64,000 nucleotides of DNA from JAAETI01 sp964195945 (GTDB lineage Bacteria; Actinomycetota; Acidimicrobiia; Spongiisociales; UBA5794). Each line of letters starts with the position of its first letter. Within the stretch, counting starts at the first letter, position 1. Shown here piece by piece: positions 43,480 through 52,226 of the stretch. The notes under the pieces are model-generated. The model was given only the letters and a program-made list of their open reading frames with translations, ran no database searches and was not told the origin of the DNA. The DNA lies in contig CAXMRC010000135.1 of the NCBI GenBank assembly GCA_964195945.1, forward strand, positions 84,845 through 148,844, read 5' to 3'. Both the position numbers and the translations under genes were made by a program.

Positions 43480-44660
43480 AAGTTGACCGCAGCGACCTGG
43501 TCGTCGACGGGGACGCGGAATTCGGCGCCGGTGTTCCAGTCCTTGAAGACGAGGTCATTGGAGTGGGCTTCCTGGAGAACGAGGTAGCGGTCGTCCGACA
43601 CGATATCGACGATGCGGGCCGTCTCGTCGATCGACGTCAATCGGGTCGATCGGGTGTGCACGGTGCGGGCCAGGATCGATGTGTGCCCATCCGCCTGATA
43701 CGTAGTCGCCAGCACCCATTCACCGTCGTCAGTGATGCGAAGATCGGCGGCGCCGATATCAAGACCGATCAGTTCTGTTTCGGTGCCGTCGAGGTTGAGC
43801 AGATAGGGCATAGCGGCTCCGCCTTCGAACCTTGCCAGCAGCAGAACACCGTCCGGGGTTGCGTCGTAGAACTCACCATCCGATCGCCACAGCATCTCGC
43901 CATCGGCATCGAATACGAAGACCGTATTCGTGCTGGTGGTGGCGAAGCCCCAATCGCCCCAAGCGCGAAGTTCGTGGTTGCTCCTGCTGATAGATATGTC
44001 GATGAGGGGTTCTAAAACGGCAATGGTGTATCCAGACACATCCGCGACGCTGATCAAGGTGCTGTCCGTTGCGTTCGACGTGTCGGGTCTGGTCCATGCA
44101 AATAGATCAGGATTGGTCGGGTGCCAGGCACCGCTGGACACATCGCCCTGGATGTAGATTGGGCTACCGCCGTCTGCGGAATCGACGACGATCGACCCTT
44201 CTCCGACCCAACTGTGGACGGCAACCCGGGCTCCGTCGGCGCTGTAGCTTGCGCTGCGTGGCTGACTAATCCTGGCGTTGAAGCCGGGCGCCGCGCTTGC
44301 CGGCGACCATTCACCGACCATGGCTGACGTATTCGTCATCGTTATCAGCTGCAGGCCATCTTCAGCTGCCGGCAGGAGTTGACGGAGGAGTTGTGGCGGA
44401 GGCGGTGGTGGCTCAGTGGTCGTGGTAGGCGCTGCGGTCTCCACGATGGGAGCAGCGGTTGTTGATGCAGCGGCGACTTCAGAGTTTTGAGTCGGGCCCA
44501 GCCCGCGAGCAATCACGCTAAAAGCGATCGCTCCCATAACAATGACAAGCAGCGGTAACCACCGCCGCTTTGGTTCGACGTGACGGTCCTGCGGCGTACC
44601 GCGGTCGATGTCATCAATAGGGAGCGGTCGAATCTTCGACTCGCGGTCCCTTGCCTCCAT
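43476..44660 (-). CDS. membrane-anchored beta-propeller-like protein
   Basis: Protein of 394 aa. A short cytoplasmic Arg-rich N-terminus and one membrane helix (~35-52, LLVIVMGAIAFSVIA) are followed by a Thr/Pro linker (TTTTEPPPPPP) and about 300 residues with WD40/TolB-like blades (YSADGARVAVHSW, ISRSNHELRAWGDW, ITDDGEWVLATTY). Type II orientation places the propeller outside the cell. Function unknown. It overlaps the glycosylase end by 4 bp and diverges from the SDR gene. Confidence 0.7.
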   Translation of the reverse strand: MEARDRESKIRPLPIDDIDRGTPQDRHVEPKRRWLPLLVIVMGAIAFSVIARGLGPTQNSEVAAASTTAAPIVETAAPTTTTEPPPPPPQLLRQLLPAAEDGLQLITMTNTSAMVGEWSPASAAPGFNARISQPRSASYSADGARVAVHSWVGEGSIVVDSADGGSPIYIQGDVSSGAWHPTNPDLFAWTRPDTSNATDSTLISVADVSGYTIAVLEPLIDISISRSNHELRAWGDWGFATTSTNTVFVFDADGEMLWRSDGEFYDATPDGVLLLARFEGGAAMPYLLNLDGTETELIGLDIGAADLRITDDGEWVLATTYQADGHTSILARTVHTRSTRLTSIDETARIVDIVSDDRYLVLQEAHSNDLVFKDWNTGAEFRVPVDDQVAAVNF

Positions 44661-44771
44661 TGGCTATCAGCGTACCCATCACACCGGGTTCTTGTCGACA
44701 GGATTGTCGGGAGACAACCGATTGGCGGCGACGACTATCGTTTCCGGTGGAATCACAAGAGAGGACCGATC

Positions 44772-45674
44772 ATGGTGGATTTCGAGGATCGTGTTGCGAT
44801 TGTCACCGGGGCAGGAGGCGGTCTGGGGAGGGAACATGCGCTGTTATTGGCGTCGCGCGGCGCCGCGGTCGTCGTCAACGATCTCGGTGGTTCGGTTGAC
44901 GGCGAAGGTGCCAACGTATCTGCGGCTGATGCGGTTGTTGCAGAGATTGGAGCGGCCGGCGGAGTCGCGGTTGCCGAGCATTCGTCGGTGGCCGACCCGG
45001 AGAGCGGCGCAGCCATTGTCAACAAGGCGCTCGACACCTACGGCCGGCTCGACATCGTGATCAATAACGCCGGGATTCTGCGTGACAAGAGCTTTGCCAA
45101 TATGGATGCGGCATTGATCCAGCCGGTCCTTGACGTTCATCTGCTCGGCGCGTTCTATGTAACCAGGCCGGCGTTCGCTCATATGAAGGAACAGGGTTAT
45201 GGGCGGATTCTCTTCACGACCAGCGGTTCCGGGGTCATGGGTAACTTTGGTCAGGCCAACTACGGCGCAGCAAAGATGGGTCTTGTCGGGCTGATGAACG
45301 TGCTGAAGGTCGAAGGGGCCAAGTACGGGATCAAGGTCAACTCGATGGCTCCGATCGCACACACCAGGATGACGGAGGGTCTCTTCGGCGGAATCGTCGA
45401 AATGTTCTCACCAGGCCAGGTGTCACCTGCGGCGGTCTATCTAGTCTCGGAGGAATGTGAGCTCACGGGGGAGATCTGGTCGGTTGGAGGTGGGTCGGTG
45501 AGCAGGTTTTTCATCGGCCTGACCGAGGGCTATTTCAAGCACCCCAACGACGGTGATCTAACCGTCGAGGACATCGCGTCCAATCTCAAGAGCATTCGTA
45601 GCGACATCGACTACATGGTTCCGTTCTCCTCACAGGATGAATTCGCCAAGCTTGGGCCACGGCTCAGCCAATGA
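44772..45674 (+). CDS. short-chain dehydrogenase/reductase
   Basis: Protein of 300 aa from ATG 44772 (AGAGAGGA upstream). TGAGGGLGREHALLLASRG is the NAD(P)-binding motif, NNAG is present, and S(G)...NYGAAKMGL gives the YxxxK catalytic pair. Opening VDFEDRVAIVTGAGGGLGRE resembles the dehydrogenase domain of peroxisomal multifunctional enzyme 2 and its bacterial relatives, suggesting 3-hydroxyacyl-CoA substrates. ATGA overlap with the next gene. Confidence 0.87.
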   Translation: MVDFEDRVAIVTGAGGGLGREHALLLASRGAAVVVNDLGGSVDGEGANVSAADAVVAEIGAAGGVAVAEHSSVADPESGAAIVNKALDTYGRLDIVINNAGILRDKSFANMDAALIQPVLDVHLLGAFYVTRPAFAHMKEQGYGRILFTTSGSGVMGNFGQANYGAAKMGLVGLMNVLKVEGAKYGIKVNSMAPIAHTRMTEGLFGGIVEMFSPGQVSPAAVYLVSEECELTGEIWSVGGGSVSRFFIGLTEGYFKHPNDGDLTVEDIASNLKSIRSDIDYMVPFSSQDEFAKLGPRLSQ

Positions 45675-46243
45675 CAAGGCCTGTACCGGATTCGGATGCG
45701 GCGAAGGGTGTCTGGAGGGAATGGGCCCGTGACGTTCGTGCTCAGCTCGCCTGGGACGAGATATCACCAGCGGTGGTCAGCGCTTTGCGCGAGTGGATCG
45801 TTCCTGACAACTACCAAACCGTTTTGGTATTTCTGCCGATGGACGACGAGGTGAACTTGGTCCCTCTCATGGAAGATGACCAGGAAACACGGTATGTCGC
45901 CACCCGGACTCCAGATCGTGGAGGGGATCTGTCGATTCATGAGTTGGGCGGACCACTCGAGGTGCACCGGCTCGGGTTCCTGCAGCCGCATGCGTCGGCC
46001 AGGATGGTGAGTCCCGACGAAATTGATGTGGCACTGTTGCCAGGACTTGCTTTCGACCTGTTCGGCAATCGGCTTGGTCGGGGCGCCGGCTATTTCGATC
46101 GATTGCTGCAGTCAACTCGTTCGGGCGTCAAGTTCGTAGGTGTCGTCCCCGCTGACCTTGTTGTCGATCAACTGCCTGTAGATCTTCACGACATACCTGT
46201 CAGCTACTTGGCTACCGAAGAGGGTGTCATCGAATCCGCCTGA
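45671..46243 (+). CDS. 5-formyltetrahydrofolate cyclo-ligase
   Basis: Protein of 190 aa. LLPGLAFDLFGNRLGRGAGYFDRLL (parts LLPGLAFD and RLGRGAGYFDRLL) is the substrate/ATP-binding signature of the family, which returns 5-formyl-THF to the folate pool as methenyl-THF. Translationally coupled to the SDR gene; ends 6 bp before the convergent thi operon. Confidence 0.93.
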   Translation: MTRPVPDSDAAKGVWREWARDVRAQLAWDEISPAVVSALREWIVPDNYQTVLVFLPMDDEVNLVPLMEDDQETRYVATRTPDRGGDLSIHELGGPLEVHRLGFLQPHASARMVSPDEIDVALLPGLAFDLFGNRLGRGAGYFDRLLQSTRSGVKFVGVVPADLVVDQLPVDLHDIPVSYLATEEGVIESA

Positions 46244-46249
46244 TCGGTG

Positions 46250-47251
46250 TCAGTCGTCCAGCCTGCGCACGCCTGTGGTGTCGATGTGGAACGAGATCTC
46301 ATCATTGACAACGAAGTGATCGTTGGTGGATGCCTGCAGCGTGGTGTTGCCGATGGTGAACTCGACGTTGTATTTGCCACCCCGGTAGGTCGACCTGAGG
46401 ACCCGACCGGTGGTCGGCCCATTGGAGGCGACCCGAATGGCCTGTGGGGGAATCGTGAGCCGGTGCTCGCCCGGCTCGAGATCGGAGGAGATCTTGGTCC
46501 AGCCGACATCAGCCCAGCCGTCGTACACCTTTGCATCGACAATGGCCGAGAATCCCAGCATGGTCGCGACGAATTCGTCGCGGGGATCATCCCAGAGCTC
46601 TTGGGGGGCACCCTTGCGGATAAGCCGTCCTCTGTTCATTACTGCCACGGTGTCGGCGATCGCAAAAGCCTCGTCACGATCGTGGGTCACATAGATGGCG
46701 GTGACTTCGAGGTGGTCAAAGATGGCACGCATCTCTGCGATGAGGTGTTCGCGCAGGCTACGGTCGAGGGCGCCGATCGGTTCGTCGAGCAGGATCAATC
46801 GCGGTGACGGGGCCAGGGTCCTGGCGAGAGCGACCCGCTGCTGCTCGCCGCCGGAGAGCTCGTGGATGTGGCGGTCGCCGTAGTCGGCGAGACCGACTGT
46901 CTCGAGGACGTCATCGAGCCGGGCTGTTCGCCTGTTACCGTCGACCCCGTGCATCCGTAAGCCAAATTCGACGTTTCCGCGAACGGTCAGATGGGGAAAG
47001 AGCGCGTAGTCCTGGAACATGAAGCCAAACCCTCTGTTGTGGGGCGGAACGTCGCGCAGGTTGCGGCCATCCCACGAGATCGTGCCAACGTCGAGATCCT
47101 GGAGACCGGCGACGGCGCGCAGGAGGGTGGTCTTGCCACAGCCAGACGGGCCCATCACCGCGACCACTTCGCCATTGTGGACCGTCAGATTCACCGCATC
47201 GAGGGCCAGGGTGTCTTCGAAAGCGACGGTGAGTCGCAGGCCTTGTAACAC
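46250..47251 (-). CDS. thiQ: ABC transporter ATPase, probable thiamine importer
   Basis: Protein of 333 aa. Walker A GPSGCGKTTLL, Q-loop FMFQDYALFPHLT, signature HELSGGEQQRVALA, Walker B LILLDEPIGALD and H-loop VTHDRDEA are complete. A C-terminal TOBE-like domain (~240-333) makes it longer than E. coli ThiQ (232 aa). Thiamine specificity is inferred from the operon with ThiB- and ThiP-like proteins, thiN and a TPP riboswitch. GTG start overlaps the permease stop. Confidence 0.85.
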   Translation of the reverse strand: MLQGLRLTVAFEDTLALDAVNLTVHNGEVVAVMGPSGCGKTTLLRAVAGLQDLDVGTISWDGRNLRDVPPHNRGFGFMFQDYALFPHLTVRGNVEFGLRMHGVDGNRRTARLDDVLETVGLADYGDRHIHELSGGEQQRVALARTLAPSPRLILLDEPIGALDRSLREHLIAEMRAIFDHLEVTAIYVTHDRDEAFAIADTVAVMNRGRLIRKGAPQELWDDPRDEFVATMLGFSAIVDAKVYDGWADVGWTKISSDLEPGEHRLTIPPQAIRVASNGPTTGRVLRSTYRGGKYNVEFTIGNTTLQASTNDHFVVNDEISFHIDTTGVRRLDD

Positions 47252-48888
47252 TAGAAATCCCCTGGGGTGTCGCGGCGGAATCGCTCGATCAGCAAGACGG
47301 TCGTCGCGGTGCCAATCATGAGGATGGTGCTCAGCGCCATTGCGCTTGTGAAACTCTCTGTTCCCGGTCTGCCCAAGAGCCTGAAGATGGCTGTCGGGAG
47401 TGTCGGGTTGCTGGGAAGCGCGAGAAACGAGGTCGCTCCGAATTCCCCGAGGGAAACGGCGAATGCAAAACCAGCACCGATCAGGGCGGCACGCGTGACC
47501 AGCGGCAGATCCACTTCTCGCCAGACCCGCTCCGGTGGGGCTCCGAGCATGGCGGCGGCTTCGCGGAGACGGTGGCGCACCGAGCGCAGCACTGGCACGG
47601 CAGTACGCACTACGAAGGGGATGGCGACCATGGCGTGAGCGATTGGGATGATCCAGATCGACGTGCGCAGATCGACCGGGGCGTCGAGGGCGAGCAGAAA
47701 CCCAAATCCGAGGGTGACCGCCGAAGTCCCGAGCGGAAGCATCAACAGCGCGTCAAAGGTGCGAGATAGCCATCCTCGCCGATATGCGATGACCGTCGCC
47801 GCGGCCAGGCCGATGGTTACGGCGATAAGGGTGGCTACCACGGCAAACCGGGCCGAGTTCCAGATGGCGGTGGTGGCGGGCGCCGCCAATCCGCTGATCT
47901 GGTCGCCAAGCCCGGTGTAGGCATCGAATGAATACCCGGATGCGGACCGCAGCGAACGCTCAATCAAGACAAAGATGGGGGCACCGAGAAGCACTGCCAT
48001 CACGGCCAGGTTGCCGACAACGTGGATCTGCTGGCCTCTAGTGATCGCCCGGGGAGCGCTCTGGGATGGCTGATGTCGAAATTGGACAGCCCTCCGCTCC
48101 TGGTAGCGCGAGTACAGGAACAAGACCACAGAGATACCGCTGATCTGGAGGAAGGCGAGTGCTGCCGCAACCTCGAAGTTGATGAGACCGGTCGCTTGGC
48201 GCCAGATTTCAACCTCAATAGTCGCTTGGCCGATTCCGCCCAGGATGAGGATGATCCCGAACGACGTGAAGGTGAAAAGGAAAACGAGAGAAGCTGCAGA
48301 TGCAATGGCAGGGCGAAGAATCGGAAGAGTTACCCGACGGAACACTTGAGATCGACTGGCCCCGAGTAGCTGCGCAGCTTCGAGAAGTGAGGGGTCGATT
48401 CGTTCCCAGTAGGCGCCCACGGTGCGGACGACAATGGAGTAATTGAAGAAGACGTGGGCGACGAGGATCGCCCATATTGTCTGTCGGAGGTCGATACCCA
48501 GCGGGCCCTGCGGTCCGAGGAGAGCGAGGAAGGCGCTGCCAACGACGACGGTTGGGAGGACGAATGGGACCACGATCGCGGCTCTGACCAGTCGTTTCCC
48601 TGGGAACTCGTACCTTGCCATGACGTTGGCAGCCGGCAGCGCGAGGAGCAACGTCAGCAATGTCGACGCAACGGCCTGCCAGAGCGTGAACCATGCAACA
48701 TTGAGCAGGGCGTCTCTTCCAAATACCGTCCTGAGTGGTTCCAGGTCGATGTTGCCGTTCGACGTGAACCCGGTGACAAGCACGGTTGCCAGTGGGTATA
48801 TGAAGAAATATGCAAGGAACGCCAATGGGACAGCTACGAGAGCGATGCCCCAGCGGCGCGATGTTGTTAGCGAAGAATGTCTGTCCAC
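47251..48888 (-). CDS. thiP: ABC transporter permease, ThiP-like
   Basis: Protein of 545 aa with about 12 membrane helices in two tandem BPD_transp domains (boundaries near 50-260 and 310-540), each with an EAA loop: EAAQLLGASRSQVFRRVTLP and EAAAMLGAPPERVWREVDLP. The double-domain permease is the layout of ThiP and FbpB. GTG start inside the 3' end of the binding-protein gene (22-bp overlap). Confidence 0.87.
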   Translation of the reverse strand: MDRHSSLTTSRRWGIALVAVPLAFLAYFFIYPLATVLVTGFTSNGNIDLEPLRTVFGRDALLNVAWFTLWQAVASTLLTLLLALPAANVMARYEFPGKRLVRAAIVVPFVLPTVVVGSAFLALLGPQGPLGIDLRQTIWAILVAHVFFNYSIVVRTVGAYWERIDPSLLEAAQLLGASRSQVFRRVTLPILRPAIASAASLVFLFTFTSFGIILILGGIGQATIEVEIWRQATGLINFEVAAALAFLQISGISVVLFLYSRYQERRAVQFRHQPSQSAPRAITRGQQIHVVGNLAVMAVLLGAPIFVLIERSLRSASGYSFDAYTGLGDQISGLAAPATTAIWNSARFAVVATLIAVTIGLAAATVIAYRRGWLSRTFDALLMLPLGTSAVTLGFGFLLALDAPVDLRTSIWIIPIAHAMVAIPFVVRTAVPVLRSVRHRLREAAAMLGAPPERVWREVDLPLVTRAALIGAGFAFAVSLGEFGATSFLALPSNPTLPTAIFRLLGRPGTESFTSAMALSTILMIGTATTVLLIERFRRDTPGDF

Positions 48889-49919
48889 TCGTCAATCCAT
48901 GTTTCGCGATTCCGTTCGATAGTTTCGACGGACATTTCTGCGGTAGCAACCGGCACTGGCGAATAATCGGTAAACACCTGGGGGAGCGCCGCGGCGCTGT
49001 TCGCGGGGTACACGAACATGTTGAGCGGGATGTCTTCCTGGACGGGGACAGATAACAGATAGTCAACGAGCAGGCCGGCTTCTTCCGGGAAATCAGTACC
49101 GGTCAGGATTCCTGCATACTCCACTTGACGGAAACAACCGTCCAGCAGCGCTGCAGTTGGGGCATCGGCTGGCGGGGGGTCTGCGAAGAAGACGCCGACG
49201 GCTGGTGACGAGGCGTATGACACGACTATCGGTCGGGTTCCGCCGCCGCCACCACCGCTGAACGCGCCGGTGTATGCCTCTGTCCAGCCTGAGGTCACGA
49301 GAACTCCGTTGTCCTTGAGGCCCTGCCAGTAGTGACGCCAGGTGTAGTCGCCTTCCTCGCCGAACGTGCTGATGGTCGCCAGCAGGAAGGCAAGCCCCGG
49401 TGATGAGCTAGCCGGGTCTTGCACCACCAGCATGTCGCGATACTCGGGAAGGGTTAGATCAGCGAGGGTTTGCGGCGGTGCCGTCGTTGAAAACGCCGCT
49501 TTGTCGTAGTTGATACAGACGTCGCCGAAATCAATGGGGGTGACTCTTGGATCGACGGCAAGATCGACAGGAACGTTTGTTAACAGGGCGGACTCGTATT
49601 CGAGGAAGACACCTTCCTCTAGCGCTCTCGACAAGAAGGTGTTGTCAACTCCGTATGCGACGTCGGCAATGGGGTTGTCCTTGGTGAGGATGGCCTGGCT
49701 AAGCATCGTTCCGGCATCGCCAGATTCGAGAACAGTTACTGGGATTCCGTATTCCTGGGTGAAGGCTTCGAGCATGCCGGCAGACAACGCGAATGAGTCA
49801 TGTGTCATCAAGATGAGTTCAGCTGGCTTATCGGTGGAGTCGCTCGAGTCGGAGCATGCGGTGACAAGCATTGCCGTCACCAAGATGGCGACCAAGACCG
49901 CGGATCGTTTTGTGGGCAC
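48867..49919 (-). CDS. thiB: ABC transporter substrate-binding lipoprotein, ThiB-like
   Basis: Protein of 350 aa. Lipobox LVTAC sets the lipidated cysteine near residue 22. LILMTHDSFALSAGMLEAF is the typical start of mature ThiB, and ADVAYGVDNTFLSRA, VCINYDKAAF, and WTEAYTGAFSGGGGGGTRPIVVSYASSPA (parts) correspond to thiamine phosphate contacts in ThiB. It captures thiamine outside the membrane for ThiPQ. GTG start. Confidence 0.9.
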   Translation of the reverse strand: MPTKRSAVLVAILVTAMLVTACSDSSDSTDKPAELILMTHDSFALSAGMLEAFTQEYGIPVTVLESGDAGTMLSQAILTKDNPIADVAYGVDNTFLSRALEEGVFLEYESALLTNVPVDLAVDPRVTPIDFGDVCINYDKAAFSTTAPPQTLADLTLPEYRDMLVVQDPASSSPGLAFLLATISTFGEEGDYTWRHYWQGLKDNGVLVTSGWTEAYTGAFSGGGGGGTRPIVVSYASSPAVGVFFADPPPADAPTAALLDGCFRQVEYAGILTGTDFPEEAGLLVDYLLSVPVQEDIPLNMFVYPANSAAALPQVFTDYSPVPVATAEMSVETIERNRETWIDEWTDILR

Positions 49920-49922
49920 TGG

Positions 49923-50570
49923 CTAGGTCCTTTCGTGGACGAGGAGTGTTTGTCCACTTGTGATCTGAACGGTGGCGGCGTCTCCGACAATTTCATTGCT
50001 CACGCCGCGGGTGGATCCAGTAGTGAGGGGGCTGCCGTCGAGGGGCCAGCGCAAGCCGGTCGAAACACATGTGGCGGGTCCGCCGACTGCCAGCACAGAA
50101 AGAAGCGGGCCATCGGCGGCGGGGTAGGTGGCGCTCTCGCCGGCTCTGAGGGCGGTGATTCGGGCGTGTGAGGTGAGCCAGTTGAGATCGATCTCACGTC
50201 GCCGTAGAAGCAGCATGGCATTGGCCAACGTATGCGCCATACGTCCGCCGGTTCCGCCAATGATTGTTGCGCGGAGAAAGCCTTCGTTCGCTGCAGCATC
50301 GATGGCTAGCTCGAGGTCTGTTGCGTCCTTGTCCGTAGGGTGACGGACGATCGTCACCCCGGCGGATTCGGCGTCAGCGAGAGCTTGTGGGGTGACGGAG
50401 TCCATGTCGCCGATGACGAGGTCGGGGCGGATACCGAGTCGGTTTGCCTGATCAAGCCCGGAGTCTGCGGCGACAATCCATGCGGCTGGCGCAAGGCGCG
50501 CCGCTAGTTCTGTCTGTACCGGTTCTCCTCCGGCGATGATAAGTGCCCATCCGGGCTTTGTGCGTTCCAC
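49923..50570 (-). CDS. thiN: thiamine pyrophosphokinase
   Basis: Protein of 215 aa. VAADSGLDQANRLGIRPDLVIGDMDSV (parts VAADSGLDQA, PDLVIGDMDS), HPTDKDATDLELA and IIGGTGGRMAHTLAN are the catalytic-domain motifs that bind ATP, Mg and thiamine. It turns imported thiamine into TPP, the ligand of the riboswitch just upstream. GTG start at 50570; its ribosome binding site GGAGGAA is at the 3' edge of the riboswitch. First gene of the thiN-B-P-Q operon. Confidence 0.92.
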   Translation of the reverse strand: MERTKPGWALIIAGGEPVQTELAARLAPAAWIVAADSGLDQANRLGIRPDLVIGDMDSVTPQALADAESAGVTIVRHPTDKDATDLELAIDAAANEGFLRATIIGGTGGRMAHTLANAMLLLRRREIDLNWLTSHARITALRAGESATYPAADGPLLSVLAVGGPATCVSTGLRWPLDGSPLTTGSTRGVSNEIVGDAATVQITSGQTLLVHERT

Positions 50571-50572
50571 GC

Positions 50573-50692
50573 TCTTCCTCCGCTGGCATTACCCAGGTCA
50601 GGTTCCGCGGGTCAGTGACGTTCAGGGCGTCTGCCCTGCCGGCCACCCTCTCAGCTCGGCGTTCCCGAACTCCCCGGGGTGGGGTGAAACCT
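50573..50692 (-). ncRNA. TPP riboswitch (THI box) controlling the thi operon
   Basis: On the reverse strand the conserved blocks appear in order: CTGAGAGGG, then ACCCGCGGAACCTGACCTGG, then GTAATGCCAGCGGAGGAA. These are the P3-J and P4-P5 parts of the thiamine pyrophosphate aptamer. The last block contains GGAGGAA, the thiN ribosome binding site, so ligand binding should hide it and lower translation; there is no terminator between aptamer and start codon. Confidence 0.93.
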
Positions 50693-50696
50693 CAGG

Positions 50697-50725
50697 ATAA
50701 CAGGCCGATCGTCGAGCACGCACAA
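50697..50725 (-). promoter_or_regulatory. candidate promoter of the thi operon
   Basis: Reverse strand: TTGTGC (50720-50725) and TGTTAT (50697-50702) with a 17-bp spacer, placing transcription start near the 5' edge of the TPP aptamer. Each hexamer matches consensus at four of six bases. Confidence 0.45.
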
Positions 50726-50732
50726 AACCCTC

Positions 50733-50761
50733 TTGACAAGATGACATCATTATGACATCAT
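50733..50761 (+). promoter_or_regulatory. promoter with 11-bp-spaced direct repeats
   Basis: A perfect -35 TTGACA (50733-50738) and CATCAT (50756-50761) 17 bp on. Two copies of ATGACATCAT (50741-50750, 50752-50761) fill the spacer and -10 at 11-bp spacing, one helical turn, the typical layout of operators for ribbon-helix-helix repressors such as the one encoded at 50982. Confidence 0.6.
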
Positions 50762-50817
50762 GACGACATCGCAACAGTGTCAGCACAAGGGAGTGCTTAA
50801 CCAACTAGGAGGATGCG

Positions 50818-50961
50818 ATGTTGTGGACAAACAACCCCGAGATGATAAGGACCATGCACGACGAGCGAGTCCGACAGGTGAAGAACGGTTGCTGGAGTCG
50901 CAAGCCGAGGCTCAAGCTTGTTGCCATGGACAACGAGGCCGACGCAGCTAGCGTCGCCTGA
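50818..50961 (+). CDS. small conserved protein (47 aa)
   Basis: Starts ATG 50818 behind a textbook AGGAGG (50807-50812). Sequence LWTNNPEMIRTMHDERVRQ then a basic SRKPRLKL segment. I recall similar short proteins (NPEM...HDERV...) next to DUF4097 genes in actinobacteria, function unknown. Ends 20 bp before the RHH gene and shares its promoter. Confidence 0.7.
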   Translation: MLWTNNPEMIRTMHDERVRQVKNGCWSRKPRLKLVAMDNEADAASVA

Positions 50962-50981
50962 ACTACCGGCACGGAGGATCG

Positions 50982-51425
50982 ATGAACACCGAAGCGATTG
51001 TCAGCAAACTTGAAGACCAACTGGTTGCACAAGGTCGTCTTGCCGGCAGAAAACCCGCCGTCGAAAAGGTCATAGATGCCCTCGTCGGTGGGCTCGGGGC
51101 TGCGATTCGGCAAGCCGCCCTCGATCTTGCTGAACAGGCAGCAGCAGAAGTTGGGGCGCAATTGACCACGAGCCACATCGATGTTGTGCTCAACGAGGGG
51201 GAACCTTCGCTGGTGGTGCGTCGTGATGACTCCGAAGCCTGGTTCAGCAGCGATGAACTCGAAGCTCGCATGACCGTTCGACTACCAACCAACCTGAAAT
51301 CGGCGCTAGAAGAAGCCGCCGACGACGCCGGAGATTCTGTAAACAGTTTCGTGCTCAAAACCCTGGCCACCGGAGCGACACGAAGCCGAAAAGGCCAGAG
51401 AATTAGTGAGACGTTTGAGACATGA
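50982..51425 (+). CDS. ribbon-helix-helix domain protein
   Basis: Protein of 147 aa. The N-terminal ~95 residues are helical with Ala-rich stretches; residues ~103-135 (MTVRLPTNLKSALEEAADDAG, then SVNSFVLKTLA) form an RHH/Arc-type DNA-binding fold as in HicB-like or CopG-like antitoxins. No toxin gene is adjacent, so a transcriptional regulator of its own module is more likely. ATG overlap (ATGA) with the DUF4097 gene. Confidence 0.75.
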   Translation: MNTEAIVSKLEDQLVAQGRLAGRKPAVEKVIDALVGGLGAAIRQAALDLAEQAAAEVGAQLTTSHIDVVLNEGEPSLVVRRDDSEAWFSSDELEARMTVRLPTNLKSALEEAADDAGDSVNSFVLKTLATGATRSRKGQRISETFET

Positions 51426-52189
51426 GTGAACGCATAGAAACATTCGAAATCGGTGAGACGGTCCGGGTAATCGCGGCGACGCGTAGCGGCGACATCACCG
51501 TCGTGAGCGGGGATCCGGGATCGGTCAAGCTCGTCATCGACGGGTCAGGGGCGGATCTCTTCGAGGTCGACCAGCTTGGTGATGTCATCTCGATCGAACA
51601 CCGTCGCAAAGGAAGGTTTCTTGGATCATCCGCAGATGTGACCCTCAAAGTACCTCCCACCGCCAGCCTCGAACTCTCGTGTAGCTCCGGCGACATCAAC
51701 GTGCAGAGCTCGGTAGTTGAATTGCGGGCGTCGGTGGCCAGCGGGGATGTCCGAGTTGATTCTGTGCAAACGACCTGCAAGGTCAACACGGCTTCAGGCG
51801 ATACGAGAATCGGCTCCGCTCTCGATGCTGAGATCAACACGGCCTCTGGCACCGTGCGCTTGGGCTCGATTGGTCGAAATCTGAGAGTCAACGCGGCCAG
51901 TGGCAACGTCTATGTAGACGAGGTCGGCGAGAGCGCCATCTTCAAGGTTGCCAGTAGCGATGTCCGCATCGGTTCCTTCCTGGGTACCGAGATCCGCCAC
52001 AAGGCGGTGTCGGGCGATCTTCACCTGGGGATTCCACCGCGGCGGACTATCGAAATGGACTTCTCGAGTATGTCTGGCCGCATGCGTAACAAGCTTCCCA
52101 AGGGAGATGGCAGCCCGACCGAAAAACTGGTCTCGGTGTCGATCGCGTCGGTATCGGGTGATGTGACCATGCTTGGTGCCGGTATCTGA
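51422..52189 (+). CDS. DUF4097 family beta-strand repeat protein
   Basis: Protein of 255 aa without a signal peptide or membrane helix. It consists of repeats such as SSGDINVQSS, ASGDVRVDSV, ASGDTRIGSA, ASGTVRLGSI, ASGNVYVDEV and SSDVRIGSF at ~20-aa spacing, the beta-solenoid pattern of DUF4097/LiaG-like proteins. Role unknown. It follows the RHH protein by ATGA overlap, forming one module. Confidence 0.82.
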   Translation: MSERIETFEIGETVRVIAATRSGDITVVSGDPGSVKLVIDGSGADLFEVDQLGDVISIEHRRKGRFLGSSADVTLKVPPTASLELSCSSGDINVQSSVVELRASVASGDVRVDSVQTTCKVNTASGDTRIGSALDAEINTASGTVRLGSIGRNLRVNAASGNVYVDEVGESAIFKVASSDVRIGSFLGTEIRHKAVSGDLHLGIPPRRTIEMDFSSMSGRMRNKLPKGDGSPTEKLVSVSIASVSGDVTMLGAGI

Positions 52190-52226
52190 CCAACGGGGCG
52201 TTTATCCAGCCGCTATCCTTTGCGAT

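Noticed and set aside
50982..51425. Antitoxin of a toxin-antitoxin pair
   Set aside because: The RHH fold fits, but neither neighbour resembles a toxin: one is a 47-aa basic protein placed first and the other a 255-aa DUF4097 beta-solenoid.
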